Part shown: one piece after another, positions 54,987 through 62,781 of the stretch
Position numbering within the stretch: position 1 is the stretch's first letter
How the letters are laid out: the number at the start of each line of letters is the position of its first letter
Source of the DNA: Firmicutes bacterium UBA5774
GTDB lineage: Bacteria > Bacillota > Clostridia > Peptostreptococcales > Anaerovoracaceae
Length of the DNA stretch: 64,000 nt
Direction: 5' to 3'
NCBI GenBank assembly: GCA_002418625.1
Contig: DIEM01000068.1
Location: 1 to 64,000, forward strand
Program-made: the position numbers and the translations under genes
The notes under the pieces: model-generated
What the model saw: only the letters and a program-made list of their open reading frames with translations
Databases searched by the model: none
Told to the model about the DNA's origin: nothing

Positions 54987-55478
54987 ATGGAACAATTCAA
55001 ACTGGGTAAAATAGTCAGCGCCGTAGGCTTGAAGGGAGAATTCAAAGTCTATCCTTACACTGATTACAAAGAGCGTTTTGAGGAGATGAAGGAGCTATAC
55101 ATTGAAAAAGATCTTCATATAATCGAAAAGGTGCGATACAGCGGCCAGCTGGTTATTTTAAAGATCCAAGGCATCGATGACAGGACTTCCGCTGAAAAAA
55201 TGCGCGGGAAGTATTTGCTGATCGACCGGGAAAACGCCAGGAAATTGCCGGATGACAGTTATTATATAGCGGATCTGATCGGCCTTGCGGCAGTCGATGA
55301 AAATGGTGCGGCTATTGGGACGGTATCGGATGTTATCCAGAATCCCGCCCATGATATTTATGAAATACTAGCGGCGGACGGCAGGAAAATTCTCGTTCCG
55401 GCCGTTGATGAATTTGTGCTGAATGTGGATCTCGAAGGCGGCTTCATTGTCCTGCATCTGATCGAAGGCATGCTGTAA
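54987..55478 (+). CDS. rimM: Ribosome maturation factor RimM
   Basis: 163 residues. The N-terminal beta-barrel begins KLGKIVSAVGLKGEFKVYPYTDYKERF; the PRC-barrel half shows YYIADLIGLAAVDENG near 92 and VPAVDEFVLNVDLEGGFIVLHLIEGML at the end. It binds S19 and helps 16S 3'-domain assembly. trmD starts 22 bases downstream. Confidence 0.95.
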   Translation: MEQFKLGKIVSAVGLKGEFKVYPYTDYKERFEEMKELYIEKDLHIIEKVRYSGQLVILKIQGIDDRTSAEKMRGKYLLIDRENARKLPDDSYYIADLIGLAAVDENGAAIGTVSDVIQNPAHDIYEILAADGRKILVPAVDEFVLNVDLEGGFIVLHLIEGML

Positions 55479-55500
55479 TCTGATATGGATTGGTGGTCAT

Positions 55501-56253
55501 ATGAAAATTGAAGTACTGACTTTATTTCCGGAAATCATAGAGCCTGTCGTCAGTTCCAGCATTGTCGGGCGCGCCAGGGAGAATGGCATTCTTAAAATTG
55601 ATCTTATCAATATCAGGGATCATACGTGCGATAAGCATAAAAAAGTGGATGACTATCCGTTCGGCGGCGGCGCCGGCATGCTTCTCATGGCGGATCCGGT
55701 CTTCAAAGCGCTTGAAAGCATCGACGCCCATGAAAAGCGCATCGTGTACATGTCCCCCAAGGGGAGGCTTTTGGACCGTGAAATGGCAGAGAGCTTTTCT
55801 GCTGAAAGTGAATTCGTCATCCTCTGCGGGCATTATGAAGGCATTGACCAGCGGATCATCGATCATTGGCGGATCGAAGAAGTATCGATAGGCGATTATA
55901 TCCTAACCGGAGGTGAGCTTCCTGCGATGGTGCTGATCGACTCGGTCGCAAGGCTGCTGCCCGATGTTCTCGGCAGCAGCGATTCGCACAATGAGGAATC
56001 GATCTATTCCGGGCTGCTTGAATACCCTCACTATACAAAGCCCAGGGTATATGAAGGCCTTGCGGTTCCTGACGTTCTTGTTTCGGGTAATCACAGGATG
56101 ATACATTTGTGGCAGTTTGAGGAATCTCTAAGGATCACCAGGGCAAGAAGGCCGGATCTTTTCAATAAATACCTTGAAAGTGAAAAAAATCTTACCAAAG
56201 ACGAAATCAAGATCCTCGAAAGAATTGTAGCAGGTTTGGACAATGAAAAATAG
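55501..56253 (+). CDS. trmD: tRNA (guanine37-N1)-methyltransferase TrmD
   Basis: 250 residues of the SPOUT superfamily. KIEVLTLFPEIIEPVVSSSIVGRA at the start, FGGGAGMLLMADPVFKAL near 58, the knot segment LCGHYEGIDQRIIDH near 110 and SIGDYILTGGELPAMVLIDSVARLLPDVLG near 133-160, then the GLLEYPHYTKP motif near 178. It makes m1G37, which prevents +1 frameshifting. The next gene overlaps by 11 bases; rplS, the usual neighbour, is not present. Confidence 0.97.
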   Translation: MKIEVLTLFPEIIEPVVSSSIVGRARENGILKIDLINIRDHTCDKHKKVDDYPFGGGAGMLLMADPVFKALESIDAHEKRIVYMSPKGRLLDREMAESFSAESEFVILCGHYEGIDQRIIDHWRIEEVSIGDYILTGGELPAMVLIDSVARLLPDVLGSSDSHNEESIYSGLLEYPHYTKPRVYEGLAVPDVLVSGNHRMIHLWQFEESLRITRARRPDLFNKYLESEKNLTKDEIKILERIVAGLDNEK

Positions 56254-57175
56254 AAGCAAGCGATTCACGCAGAAACATGGCATTATCCTGTTCGTTTTTA
56301 TAGTGTCCGCGTTATTTGTCTATATTTATGTATTGCCCGATGTTTCGGATGCTTTCAGGCGAACGGACATCATCGAATATGGGAGTATCCGGATCCAGGA
56401 TGAAGCGGTCTGCTATTTGATACGGGGAGAATCCGTCTACCGTGCGGGCATAACGGGGCCTGTGCAATATTATGTCCATGAAGGTGATCAGGTCAGAAAC
56501 GGAACGAGAATAATGGATATTGGCCAGGGCGCTGAAGTATTTACCGCGGATAAGCGCGGAATGGTCAGCTTCTTTGTTGACGGGCAGGAGTCGATATTCA
56601 AGCCTGACACGATGAAAGATCTGACTCGGGAGGCAACTGCTGAAATCACAGAGGATGTCGCCGATCTCAATGGAAAAGAGGCTGCTGCGGGGGTGCCGGT
56701 CTATAAGATCGTAGATAGTGAAATTTGGTATACAGTTATGTGGATCGACAAGAAATCGATCATAAAATATGAAAAGGGCAGTGACATAACGCTGCTCCAT
56801 GAAGAATCGACAATCAGCGGGACCGTTGAAGACATTGTCAACAGCGGGGATTCATTTTTAGTGATCCTGAAATTTGACAAATTTTGGGAGCAAATGCCCC
56901 GGCTGCGCCGTATCGATGCTGAAATCATAACGGCCGACTACAAAGGACTTATGCTGAGAAATGAAAGCATCACAAAAGTGGATGAAAAAAACGGCGTTTA
57001 TGTGAAAGACATGAGCGGAAGCTATATATTCAAACCTGTCAGGATCATTACTTCTGATGGAAAATATTCGCTTGTTGAATGCGGCTACTATTATGAAAAC
57101 AGCGATGAAGGCAGCAAGCGTGTCGAAACAGTGGATATCTATGATGAAGTATTGAGGAACGGCAAGCCGGACTGA
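56243..57175 (+). CDS. HlyD-like membrane-anchored protein, orphan
   Basis: 310 residues. One N-terminal membrane helix (about 13-31, IILFVFIVSALFVYIYVLP), then an extracytoplasmic region with barrel-like segments: GPVQYYVHEGDQVRNGTRIMDI near 73 resembles the lipoyl half-motif of HlyD adaptors, and VPVYKIVDSEIWYTVMWIDKKS near 151 the following beta-barrel. No inner-membrane pump is nearby. Its start lies inside trmD and yggS follows after 37 bases, so it sits within a translation/division operon. I find no functional name; a structural or cell-envelope role is possible. Confidence 0.75.
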   Translation: MKNRSKRFTQKHGIILFVFIVSALFVYIYVLPDVSDAFRRTDIIEYGSIRIQDEAVCYLIRGESVYRAGITGPVQYYVHEGDQVRNGTRIMDIGQGAEVFTADKRGMVSFFVDGQESIFKPDTMKDLTREATAEITEDVADLNGKEAAAGVPVYKIVDSEIWYTVMWIDKKSIIKYEKGSDITLLHEESTISGTVEDIVNSGDSFLVILKFDKFWEQMPRLRRIDAEIITADYKGLMLRNESITKVDEKNGVYVKDMSGSYIFKPVRIITSDGKYSLVECGYYYENSDEGSKRVETVDIYDEVLRNGKPD

Positions 57176-57212
57176 GCAATAGCGATCCATTGAAATACTA
57201 GGGGGAGGCACT

Positions 57213-57911
57213 ATGAAACATATAATATCCAATATTGGCGAATTAAACGCGACGAAAGCGGCCATCGCAGAAAAATCAGGCCGCCGAGGAGAGGATATCC
57301 TTCTCGTGGCTGTTACGAAAACCAGAACGACACAAGAAATCAATGCAGCTATCGATGCCGGAATTACGGATATCGGTGAAAATAAGGTCCAGGAGATCCT
57401 TGACAAATTTGAAAAAGTAAAACCGGTCAAGTGGCATATGATTGGACATCTTCAAACAAATAAGGTAAAATATATTATTGACAAGGTAAGCATGATCCAT
57501 TCGGTGGATTCATTGAGGCTGGCGGAGGAAATAGACCGCAGGGCGGCCGCGAACGGATCGATAATGGATGTATTGATCCAGATCAACGCTTCAGGTGAAG
57601 AATCCAAATTCGGGATCGCCTGCTGCGAGACCGATGAATTGATCGTTGAGATTGCCGACCATTTCAAAAATATTCGGATAAGAGGCCTTATGACCATTGC
57701 TCCGTTTGAAGAGGATCCAGAGCAGGTGAGGCAGTATTTCAAGGCTGTGCACGAATATTTCATGAAGTATATCGAGCTGTCACTGCCAGGCACTGATTTT
57801 AAGTATTTATCCATGGGCATGTCGAACGATTTCCCGGTGGCGATCGAAGAGGGCTCCAACCTGATTCGCGTAGGCACCGCAATATTTGGCAGGAGAAATT
57901 ATAATTTGTAA
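57213..57911 (+). CDS. PLP homeostasis protein YggS/YlmE
   Basis: 232 residues, a one-domain alanine-racemase-like barrel that binds pyridoxal phosphate at the Lys of LVAVTKT near residue 36. GENKVQEILDKFE, WHMIGHLQTNKVKYI near 83, RGLMTIAPFEEDPEQVRQYF near 155 and LSMGMSNDFPVAIEEGSNLIRVGTAIFG at the end are the YggS/PLPBP hallmarks. It buffers PLP and amino acid pools. Typical first gene of the ylmE-sepF-yggT block. Confidence 0.95.
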   Translation: MKHIISNIGELNATKAAIAEKSGRRGEDILLVAVTKTRTTQEINAAIDAGITDIGENKVQEILDKFEKVKPVKWHMIGHLQTNKVKYIIDKVSMIHSVDSLRLAEEIDRRAAANGSIMDVLIQINASGEESKFGIACCETDELIVEIADHFKNIRIRGLMTIAPFEEDPEQVRQYFKAVHEYFMKYIELSLPGTDFKYLSMGMSNDFPVAIEEGSNLIRVGTAIFGRRNYNL

Positions 57912-57934
57912 GTGATTTATTGGGAGGATTGAAA

Positions 57935-58411
57935 ATGGGAGAAGGTTTTTTTAGCAAGCTAAAGGTCCTGATCGGTGTTGAGGAAGTTGAAGAAGAGGAA
58001 GCGGAGCTTAATGACAGCGCTAGAGTAAAAAACGAGCTCAACCGACCGCTTGAGCCTAGAAACTCTTTAGTGCCGCCCAAGACCGAACCAAGGATCGCAC
58101 CGGCATCGCCGGCGGGAAAAAACCAATTCAAGCTGGTTGTGATCGAACCGAAGGGCTTTGATGAATGTCCCAAGCTCGTCGACAATTTAAAAGGCAAAAA
58201 ACCTGTCATTATTAATCTTGAACGCCTTGAGGCCGATGCAGCGAGAAAGATATTCGATTTTTTAAGCGGCGCCACATATGCTCTGGACGGAAATGTCCAA
58301 AGGGTAGCCAATAATATATTTGTATTTGCGCCTGAAAATGTGGATGTAATGGCGAATATAGACAACAGGAATCTGGACGTAAATGAAGATAATAAAAATC
58401 CATGGAGATAA
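57935..58411 (+). CDS. sepF: Cell division protein SepF
   Basis: 158 residues. The membrane-binding amphipathic N terminus is MGEGFFSKLKVLIGVEE; a disordered acidic and proline-rich linker (about 18-65) precedes the SepF domain VVIEPKGFDECPKLVDNLKGKKPVIINLERLEADAARKIFDFLSGATYALDG. It tethers FtsZ to the membrane and shapes the septum. Start ATG 57935 after GGGAGG; an upstream in-frame TTG overlaps that site. Confidence 0.95.
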   Translation: MGEGFFSKLKVLIGVEEVEEEEAELNDSARVKNELNRPLEPRNSLVPPKTEPRIAPASPAGKNQFKLVVIEPKGFDECPKLVDNLKGKKPVIINLERLEADAARKIFDFLSGATYALDGNVQRVANNIFVFAPENVDVMANIDNRNLDVNEDNKNPWR

Positions 58412-58425
58412 TCGGAGGATAGAAC

Positions 58426-58704
58426 GTGATACTAATCTTAATTAAAGCTGTCAATATGTTTTTCCAACTGGTGGTCATGATCATATTTGCCAGGATCATA
58501 ATGAGCTGGTTTGTAAGGAATCCTTATAACAACAAATTCTATACGACACTGATCCAGATAACAGAACCGATACTGGCTCCATGCAGGAGACTGCTGGGCA
58601 GGTTCGGAGCAACGTACGGCATCGATTTTTCGCCTATCCTGGCTTTGGTTGCGATCAATTTCATCAATATGATCATTGTCAGGGCATTGGCTATGTTTCT
58701 TTAG
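58426..58704 (+). CDS. YggT family membrane protein
   Basis: 92 residues, two or three membrane helices, with the family pattern ARIIMSWFVRNPYN near 23 and ITEPILAPCRRLLG near 47. YggT proteins accompany sepF and may act in osmotic tolerance or envelope organisation. The start is GTG at 58426 after GGAGGA. YlmH, which usually follows, is absent here. Confidence 0.9.
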   Translation: MILILIKAVNMFFQLVVMIIFARIIMSWFVRNPYNNKFYTTLIQITEPILAPCRRLLGRFGATYGIDFSPILALVAINFINMIIVRALAMFL

Positions 58705-58716
58705 GAGGAAATGCGC

Positions 58717-59370
58717 ATGATCACTCCGCTTGATATTCAGAACAAGGAATTTTCAAAGGGCGTCAGAGGATACAAGGAAGACGAGGTCGACAGCTTTCTC
58801 GATCTGCTGACGCTTGATTATGAAAAGCTGGTCAAGGAGAATTATGCCTACAAAGAGCAGATAAAGACCCTGAATCAGGAAATAGAACGTTACAAAAATT
58901 CCGAGACGGCCGTATACGATACGCTGGAAGCCGCAAAGACCCTGATGAACGATATATCCGCAAGCGCAGAAAAAAGAGCCTCCATGCTTCTTAAGAATGC
59001 CGAGCTCGACGCGCAGCTCATTCTCCGCGAAGCGAAGGAATCCGTTGAGAAACTGAATGAAGAATATGCATCGGCGCACACAAGGCTGCATATTTTCAAA
59101 ACAAGATTCAAAACGCTTTTGGAATCAGAACTTGAAAAGTTCGATACGCTCAGCGCTGAAATATTTTCGGAAAACGATCTTGAAGATCTCAGGCGACTGA
59201 CAGATTCTCCAGCCGAAGCCGTCGCTGGAGCCGTCAAACCTGTTTATGCCGGCAAGGCGGATCAGGATACGATGTCCATGCGCGGAATCAGGAATGCCGG
59301 AGAACGAAAGACTTTGACCGAAACGAAGGTCATGAAAAGTATTAAGACTGGAGAAGGATCGCAGGTTTGA
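58717..59370 (+). CDS. divIVA: Cell division/polarity protein DivIVA
   Basis: 217 residues. The membrane-binding N terminus MITPLDIQNKEFSKGVRGYKEDEVDSFLDLLTLDYEKLVKEN is canonical. A long coiled coil follows (about 25-150), then a variable tail. DivIVA marks curved membrane at poles and septa. AGGAGG at 58703-58708 favours ATG 58717 over ATG 58711. The lspA start overlaps its stop. Confidence 0.93.
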   Translation: MITPLDIQNKEFSKGVRGYKEDEVDSFLDLLTLDYEKLVKENYAYKEQIKTLNQEIERYKNSETAVYDTLEAAKTLMNDISASAEKRASMLLKNAELDAQLILREAKESVEKLNEEYASAHTRLHIFKTRFKTLLESELEKFDTLSAEIFSENDLEDLRRLTDSPAEAVAGAVKPVYAGKADQDTMSMRGIRNAGERKTLTETKVMKSIKTGEGSQV

Positions 59371-59858
59371 TCCGATCGCATATGTATTACCTGATAATTC
59401 TGATCATCATTATTCTGGACCAGACCACAAAGCATTTTGTGCGCGTTAATCTGGATATCAACCAGTCTGTTGTTCTATGGGCGGGTGTTATGGATCTTAC
59501 TTATATCCATAATTTCGGCGCTGCTTTCAGTATTCTCCAGAACAAACAGGTTTTTCTCATATCGTTGACGTCGATCGTATCCGTCGTTATTCTTATTATT
59601 CTTGTAAAGAATGTTAAAAAGGCTCACTGGACGATGCTTCTGGGTTTTTCGCTGATCATCGGCGGCGGGGTCGGCAATATGATCGACCGGATAAGAAATG
59701 GGTATGTCGTTGATTTTCTCGAAATCAAGCTATTTTCATTTCCTGTATTCAACGTGGCAGACATGGCTGTTGTGGGAGGATCGGCGCTTTTGATCCTTTA
59801 CATCTTGTTTTTTGATCAAGCCTTGAAAATGAGGAAGGATGGCAGCCATGGCCAATGA
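59367..59858 (+). CDS. lspA: Lipoprotein signal peptidase LspA
   Basis: Up to 163 residues, four membrane helices. Conserved blocks: IILDQTTKHFVRVNL near 17, YIHNFGAAFSILQNKQ near 46, GNMIDRIRNGYVVDFLEI near 108 with the first catalytic Asp and FNVADMAVVGG near 131 with the second. It cleaves prolipoproteins such as OppA after lipidation. The start is either TTG 59367, coupled to the divIVA stop with AGAAGGA upstream, or ATG 59382, which has no clear ribosome site. Confidence 0.93.
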   Translation: MIRSHMYYLIILIIIILDQTTKHFVRVNLDINQSVVLWAGVMDLTYIHNFGAAFSILQNKQVFLISLTSIVSVVILIILVKNVKKAHWTMLLGFSLIIGGGVGNMIDRIRNGYVVDFLEIKLFSFPVFNVADMAVVGGSALLILYILFFDQALKMRKDGSHGQ

Positions 59859-60771
59859 ACCATACAAGGTGAAATTTGAAAGGGAACAGGAGGGGATGCG
59901 GCTTGACACAGCGCTCTCGGTGATGATGGATGATCTGTCGCGCAGCTACATCCAAAAGCTTATATCTGCAGGCAATATCGAGCTTAATGGCAAACGGCAA
60001 ACGATAAAAAAAATTGGCGTACATGCAGGCGATGAGGCCCATGTCTTTTTGCCTGAGCCCGAGATTCTGGAGGTGCGGCCCGAAAAGATCTATCTGGATA
60101 TCGTTTATGAGGATCAGGATGTTCTTGTAGTAAATAAACCGAAAGGCATGGTCGTGCACCCGGCCGCGGGAAATTATTCCGGAACGCTTGTGAATGCTAT
60201 ATTATACCATTGCAAGGACCTGTCTTCCATCAACGGCGTGATACGGCCCGGTATCGTGCATCGGATCGACAAGGACACGAGCGGCCTTCTCATGGTTGCC
60301 AAGAACGATCATGCCCATGCTTCATTGGCGCAGCAGCTTAAAGAGCATTCGATCACACGTGTTTATCATGCTGTGGTATACAATAATTTCAAGGAAGACG
60401 AAGGAACGGTCGACGCACCCATAGGCAGAGATCCCGCAAACAGGCTGAAGATGGCTGTAACCAGGATTTCATCAAGGGATGCTGTAACGCATTACAAAGT
60501 ATTGGAGCGATATGGGGATTTCACTTATATAGAAGCCAGGCTTGAAACAGGACGAACGCATCAGATCAGGGTTCACATGGCCTACATCAGTCATCCGCTG
60601 CTTGGTGATCCCTTATATGGTCCGGCTAAAAAAATCCTTGGAATAGAAACGCAGGTGCTTCATGCCAAAACCCTCGGATTCATTCATCCATCAACCGGAG
60701 AATATATAGAATTCGACAGTCCGCTTCCTGAGCATTTCGATAAATTCTTCAAATGGGCTCGGGCAAGATAG
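59848..60771 (+). CDS. rluD: 23S rRNA pseudouridine synthase, RluD family
   Basis: 307 residues. N-terminal S4 RNA-binding domain (about 15-65: RLDTALSVMMDDLSRSYIQKLISAGNIELNG), then the RluA-type catalytic domain with GIVHRIDKDTSGLLMVAKN near 133 (catalytic Asp in HRIDKDT) and LETGRTHQIRVHMAYISHPLLGDPLYG near 231. It makes pseudouridine in helix 69 of 23S rRNA in studied species. ATG 59848 lies nine bases after AGGAAGG and overlaps lspA by 11 bases. Confidence 0.94.
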   Translation: MANEPYKVKFEREQEGMRLDTALSVMMDDLSRSYIQKLISAGNIELNGKRQTIKKIGVHAGDEAHVFLPEPEILEVRPEKIYLDIVYEDQDVLVVNKPKGMVVHPAAGNYSGTLVNAILYHCKDLSSINGVIRPGIVHRIDKDTSGLLMVAKNDHAHASLAQQLKEHSITRVYHAVVYNNFKEDEGTVDAPIGRDPANRLKMAVTRISSRDAVTHYKVLERYGDFTYIEARLETGRTHQIRVHMAYISHPLLGDPLYGPAKKILGIETQVLHAKTLGFIHPSTGEYIEFDSPLPEHFDKFFKWARAR

Positions 60772-60800
60772 ACGATCCAAACCAGGGAGGAAATCTAAAA

Positions 60801-61412
60801 ATGAGTAAAATCACATTCAAACCGGGCACGATGGTGTATCCGGTTCCGGCCGTTATGGTGTCTTGCGGCGAAAATAATTCCGAATATAATATCATAACGA
60901 TTGCATGGACAGGCATTGTTAATTCCGAGCCTCCGATGACATACATCGCAGTGAGGAAATCAAGGCATTCACACAGTATTCTGGTTAAAAACCGGGAGTT
61001 TGTCATAAACCTTGGAACGGAGGATCTTGCATTTCAGGCCGACTTCTGCGGCGTCAAATCCGGCAAGGATATGAATAAGTTCGAGAGCCAGGGCCTTACG
61101 CCGACCCCAGCGACGAAATTGAAATGTCCAATGATCGAAGAGTCGCCGGTCAATATCGAATGTATTGTAAAGGATATTATCGAATTGCCTTCTCATGACG
61201 TTTTTATTGCTGAAATAGTAGCAGTCCATGCGGACGAGACGCTCATGGATGAGAAGGGTAAGCTGCAGCTTGAAAAGGCAGGACTCATATGTTACAGCCA
61301 TGGGGAATATTATGGACTGTCCAAGCCGATAGGAAAATTCGGATTTTCGGTTATGAAGCCCAAAACAAAGAAAAAACTGCAGAATATTGCATCAAAATCA
61401 GAGAATCGATAA
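60801..61412 (+). CDS. Flavin reductase-like FMN-binding protein
   Basis: 203 residues, a flavin reductase-like split barrel (PF01613): MSKITFKPGTMVYPVPAVMVSCGENNSEYNIITIAWTGIVNSEPPMTYIAVRKSRHSH, then a HVFIAEIVAVHADE-like strand (here HDVFIAEIVAVHADE, near 150). The anaerobe subgroup is often called flavoredoxin and may shuttle electrons with FMN. GGGAGG site. Start 60801 chosen over a 16-residue upstream extension. Last gene of the operon; the terminator follows. Confidence 0.9.
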   Translation: MSKITFKPGTMVYPVPAVMVSCGENNSEYNIITIAWTGIVNSEPPMTYIAVRKSRHSHSILVKNREFVINLGTEDLAFQADFCGVKSGKDMNKFESQGLTPTPATKLKCPMIEESPVNIECIVKDIIELPSHDVFIAEIVAVHADETLMDEKGKLQLEKAGLICYSHGEYYGLSKPIGKFGFSVMKPKTKKKLQNIASKSENR

Positions 61413-61436
61413 TAAAAAAGAAAATGATGTCATAAG

Positions 61437-61472
61437 AAAACGGGCAGAAGGTTCAAACGCTTCTGCCGTTTG
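61437..61472. terminator. Bidirectional terminator after flavin reductase gene
   Basis: AAACG-GGCAGAAG and CTTCTGCCGTTT pair with one bulged G around GTTCAAACG. T residues lie on both strands, so it can also end the small minus-strand gene. Confidence 0.75.
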
Positions 61473-61533
61473 GCATTTTACGCTTTAGGAATTAAGATGC
61501 GCGATGAACATAACTTACAGCAGCATTGATGTG

Positions 61534-61683
61534 CTAATGACTCTTGACATATTTAACACAGTCTTCGCAAATTTTCTTTCCTTTAAAATCAAGATTATTC
61601 TTCGGATTGCCGCAGATCTCACAGACGATTTTTCTTTTGTTCTGTAATTTAAAGCAGTTTGTTTCATTTTTCTTTTTTTGCAT
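61534..61683 (-). CDS. Small two-CxxC protein, Gin (CsfB)-like
   Basis: 49 residues: MQKKKNETNCFKLQNKRK, then IVCEICGNPKNNLDF and KGKKICEDCVKYVKSH. Two CxxC pairs about 17 residues apart would bind zinc. The pattern CxxC, a short loop, then ICEDC near the C terminus matches Gin/CsfB, the sporulation anti-sigma-G factor (PF10764), which is 50-65 residues long. The ATG is 61681-61683 on the minus strand; the ribosome site is weak. Too short for standard gene calling, so easy to miss. Coding status and family are inference from the motif. Confidence 0.6.
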   Translation of the reverse strand: MQKKKNETNCFKLQNKRKIVCEICGNPKNNLDFKGKKICEDCVKYVKSH

Positions 61684-61824
61684 AAAGGTATACCTACAAT
61701 TCAACTTCAACACCTATGCATCTGATTCCATTCAGCCTGATGATTGGGGTATAATAAGTATAAATCAACGTTATAATGCAAGCAAGGCTAAATTTGGCTA
61801 CTTATTAAGGAGGAATCCGGAACC

Positions 61825-62652
61825 ATGTTTGATGAAATAATGATCGAAAAGAATAATGAAAAGATCCATTTATGTGAATGGCATGCCGATGATACGGTTG
61901 CCGCTTTGTGTCTCGTTCATGGCATAGGCGAACACGCAGGCAGGTATGACCGCATAGGGGAGCATTTTAAAAAGCGGAGCATTTCGATGATTGGCTTTGA
62001 TTTGAGAGGGCATGGTTTCTCTTCGGGAAAAAGAGGGCATGCTTCGCCCAGATCGCTTCTGTTCTCCGATATCGAGAATATTCTCGATATTTTGAAACAA
62101 AAATATCCTGATTGTCCGTTATATTTATATGGGCACAGTATGGGAGGGAATATTGTTCTGGATTTTATGAAGAACGGCAAAAGCCGAAATGGCATCACCG
62201 GCTGTATCGTTACAGCGCCATGGCTGGTACTTGTCAGGAAAATTTCTGCTCCTGTCGTTTTTCTGTTCAGGATAATTGCGGCGGTAAAACCTGATTTCAC
62301 GATCAACACAGGGCTGCAGGCCAAAGATATTTCAAAGGTCGACGATGAAGTGAACAAATACATGCATGATCCGCTGATCCATCATTTTATTTCTGCAGGG
62401 ACTGCCATTGACGGCATCAATGCTTCGCAGGCTCTGCTTTCCGCTGAACATGGATCAGGAAAGGCAATGTTGCTGATGCATGGTTCGCAGGATAGGATCT
62501 GCAGCATCGAAGGAAGCCGAAAATTAAGCGGTATCGAGAACCCCTCGTGCGACTATGTTGAGTGGGACGGGCTTTATCACGAGATCCACAACGAAAAAAA
62601 CGGCGCGCAGGTTCTGGACACGATCGTCGGCTGGATCAAAAAAACATATTAA
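61825..62652 (+). CDS. Alpha/beta hydrolase, monoacylglycerol lipase-like
   Basis: 275 residues of the serine hydrolase superfamily (Hydrolase_4). VHGIGEHAGRYDRIGEHF near 31-48 is the oxyanion region, GHSMGGNIVLDFM near 107 the nucleophile elbow with Ser, GSQDRICS near 220 the acid and GLYHEIHNE near 252 the His of the triad. Similar enzymes hydrolyse monoacylglycerols or lysophospholipids. A strong AAGGAGGAA site precedes the ATG. Faces away from the Gin-like gene; it stands alone. Confidence 0.92.
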   Translation: MFDEIMIEKNNEKIHLCEWHADDTVAALCLVHGIGEHAGRYDRIGEHFKKRSISMIGFDLRGHGFSSGKRGHASPRSLLFSDIENILDILKQKYPDCPLYLYGHSMGGNIVLDFMKNGKSRNGITGCIVTAPWLVLVRKISAPVVFLFRIIAAVKPDFTINTGLQAKDISKVDDEVNKYMHDPLIHHFISAGTAIDGINASQALLSAEHGSGKAMLLMHGSQDRICSIEGSRKLSGIENPSCDYVEWDGLYHEIHNEKNGAQVLDTIVGWIKKTY

Positions 62653-62723
62653 ATCTTTGTTACGTGGGTTGTTTTTTATGAATAACATAGCATAATGATA
62701 AGGAAAGCAATGACAGAAAGATA

Positions 62724-62761
62724 TCGGAAGGCCAGGCTAGAAAATCTAAAGAACCTCCCGA
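62724..62761 (+). other. Structured leader of glycosidase gene
   Basis: TCGG (62724-62727) with CCGA (62758-62761), GG (62730-62731) with CC (62754-62755) and TAGA/TCTA (62738-62741 and 62745-62748) could stack into one interrupted hairpin. It does not match any riboswitch I know. Confidence 0.3.
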
Positions 62762-62781
62762 CAGGCGAAAGGAAGTAAAAA

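Noticed and set aside
62653..62781. c-di-GMP riboswitch in front of the glycosidase gene
   Set aside because: The leader has some pairing but lacks the conserved GEMM tetraloop-receptor and GGCAAAC-type blocks.
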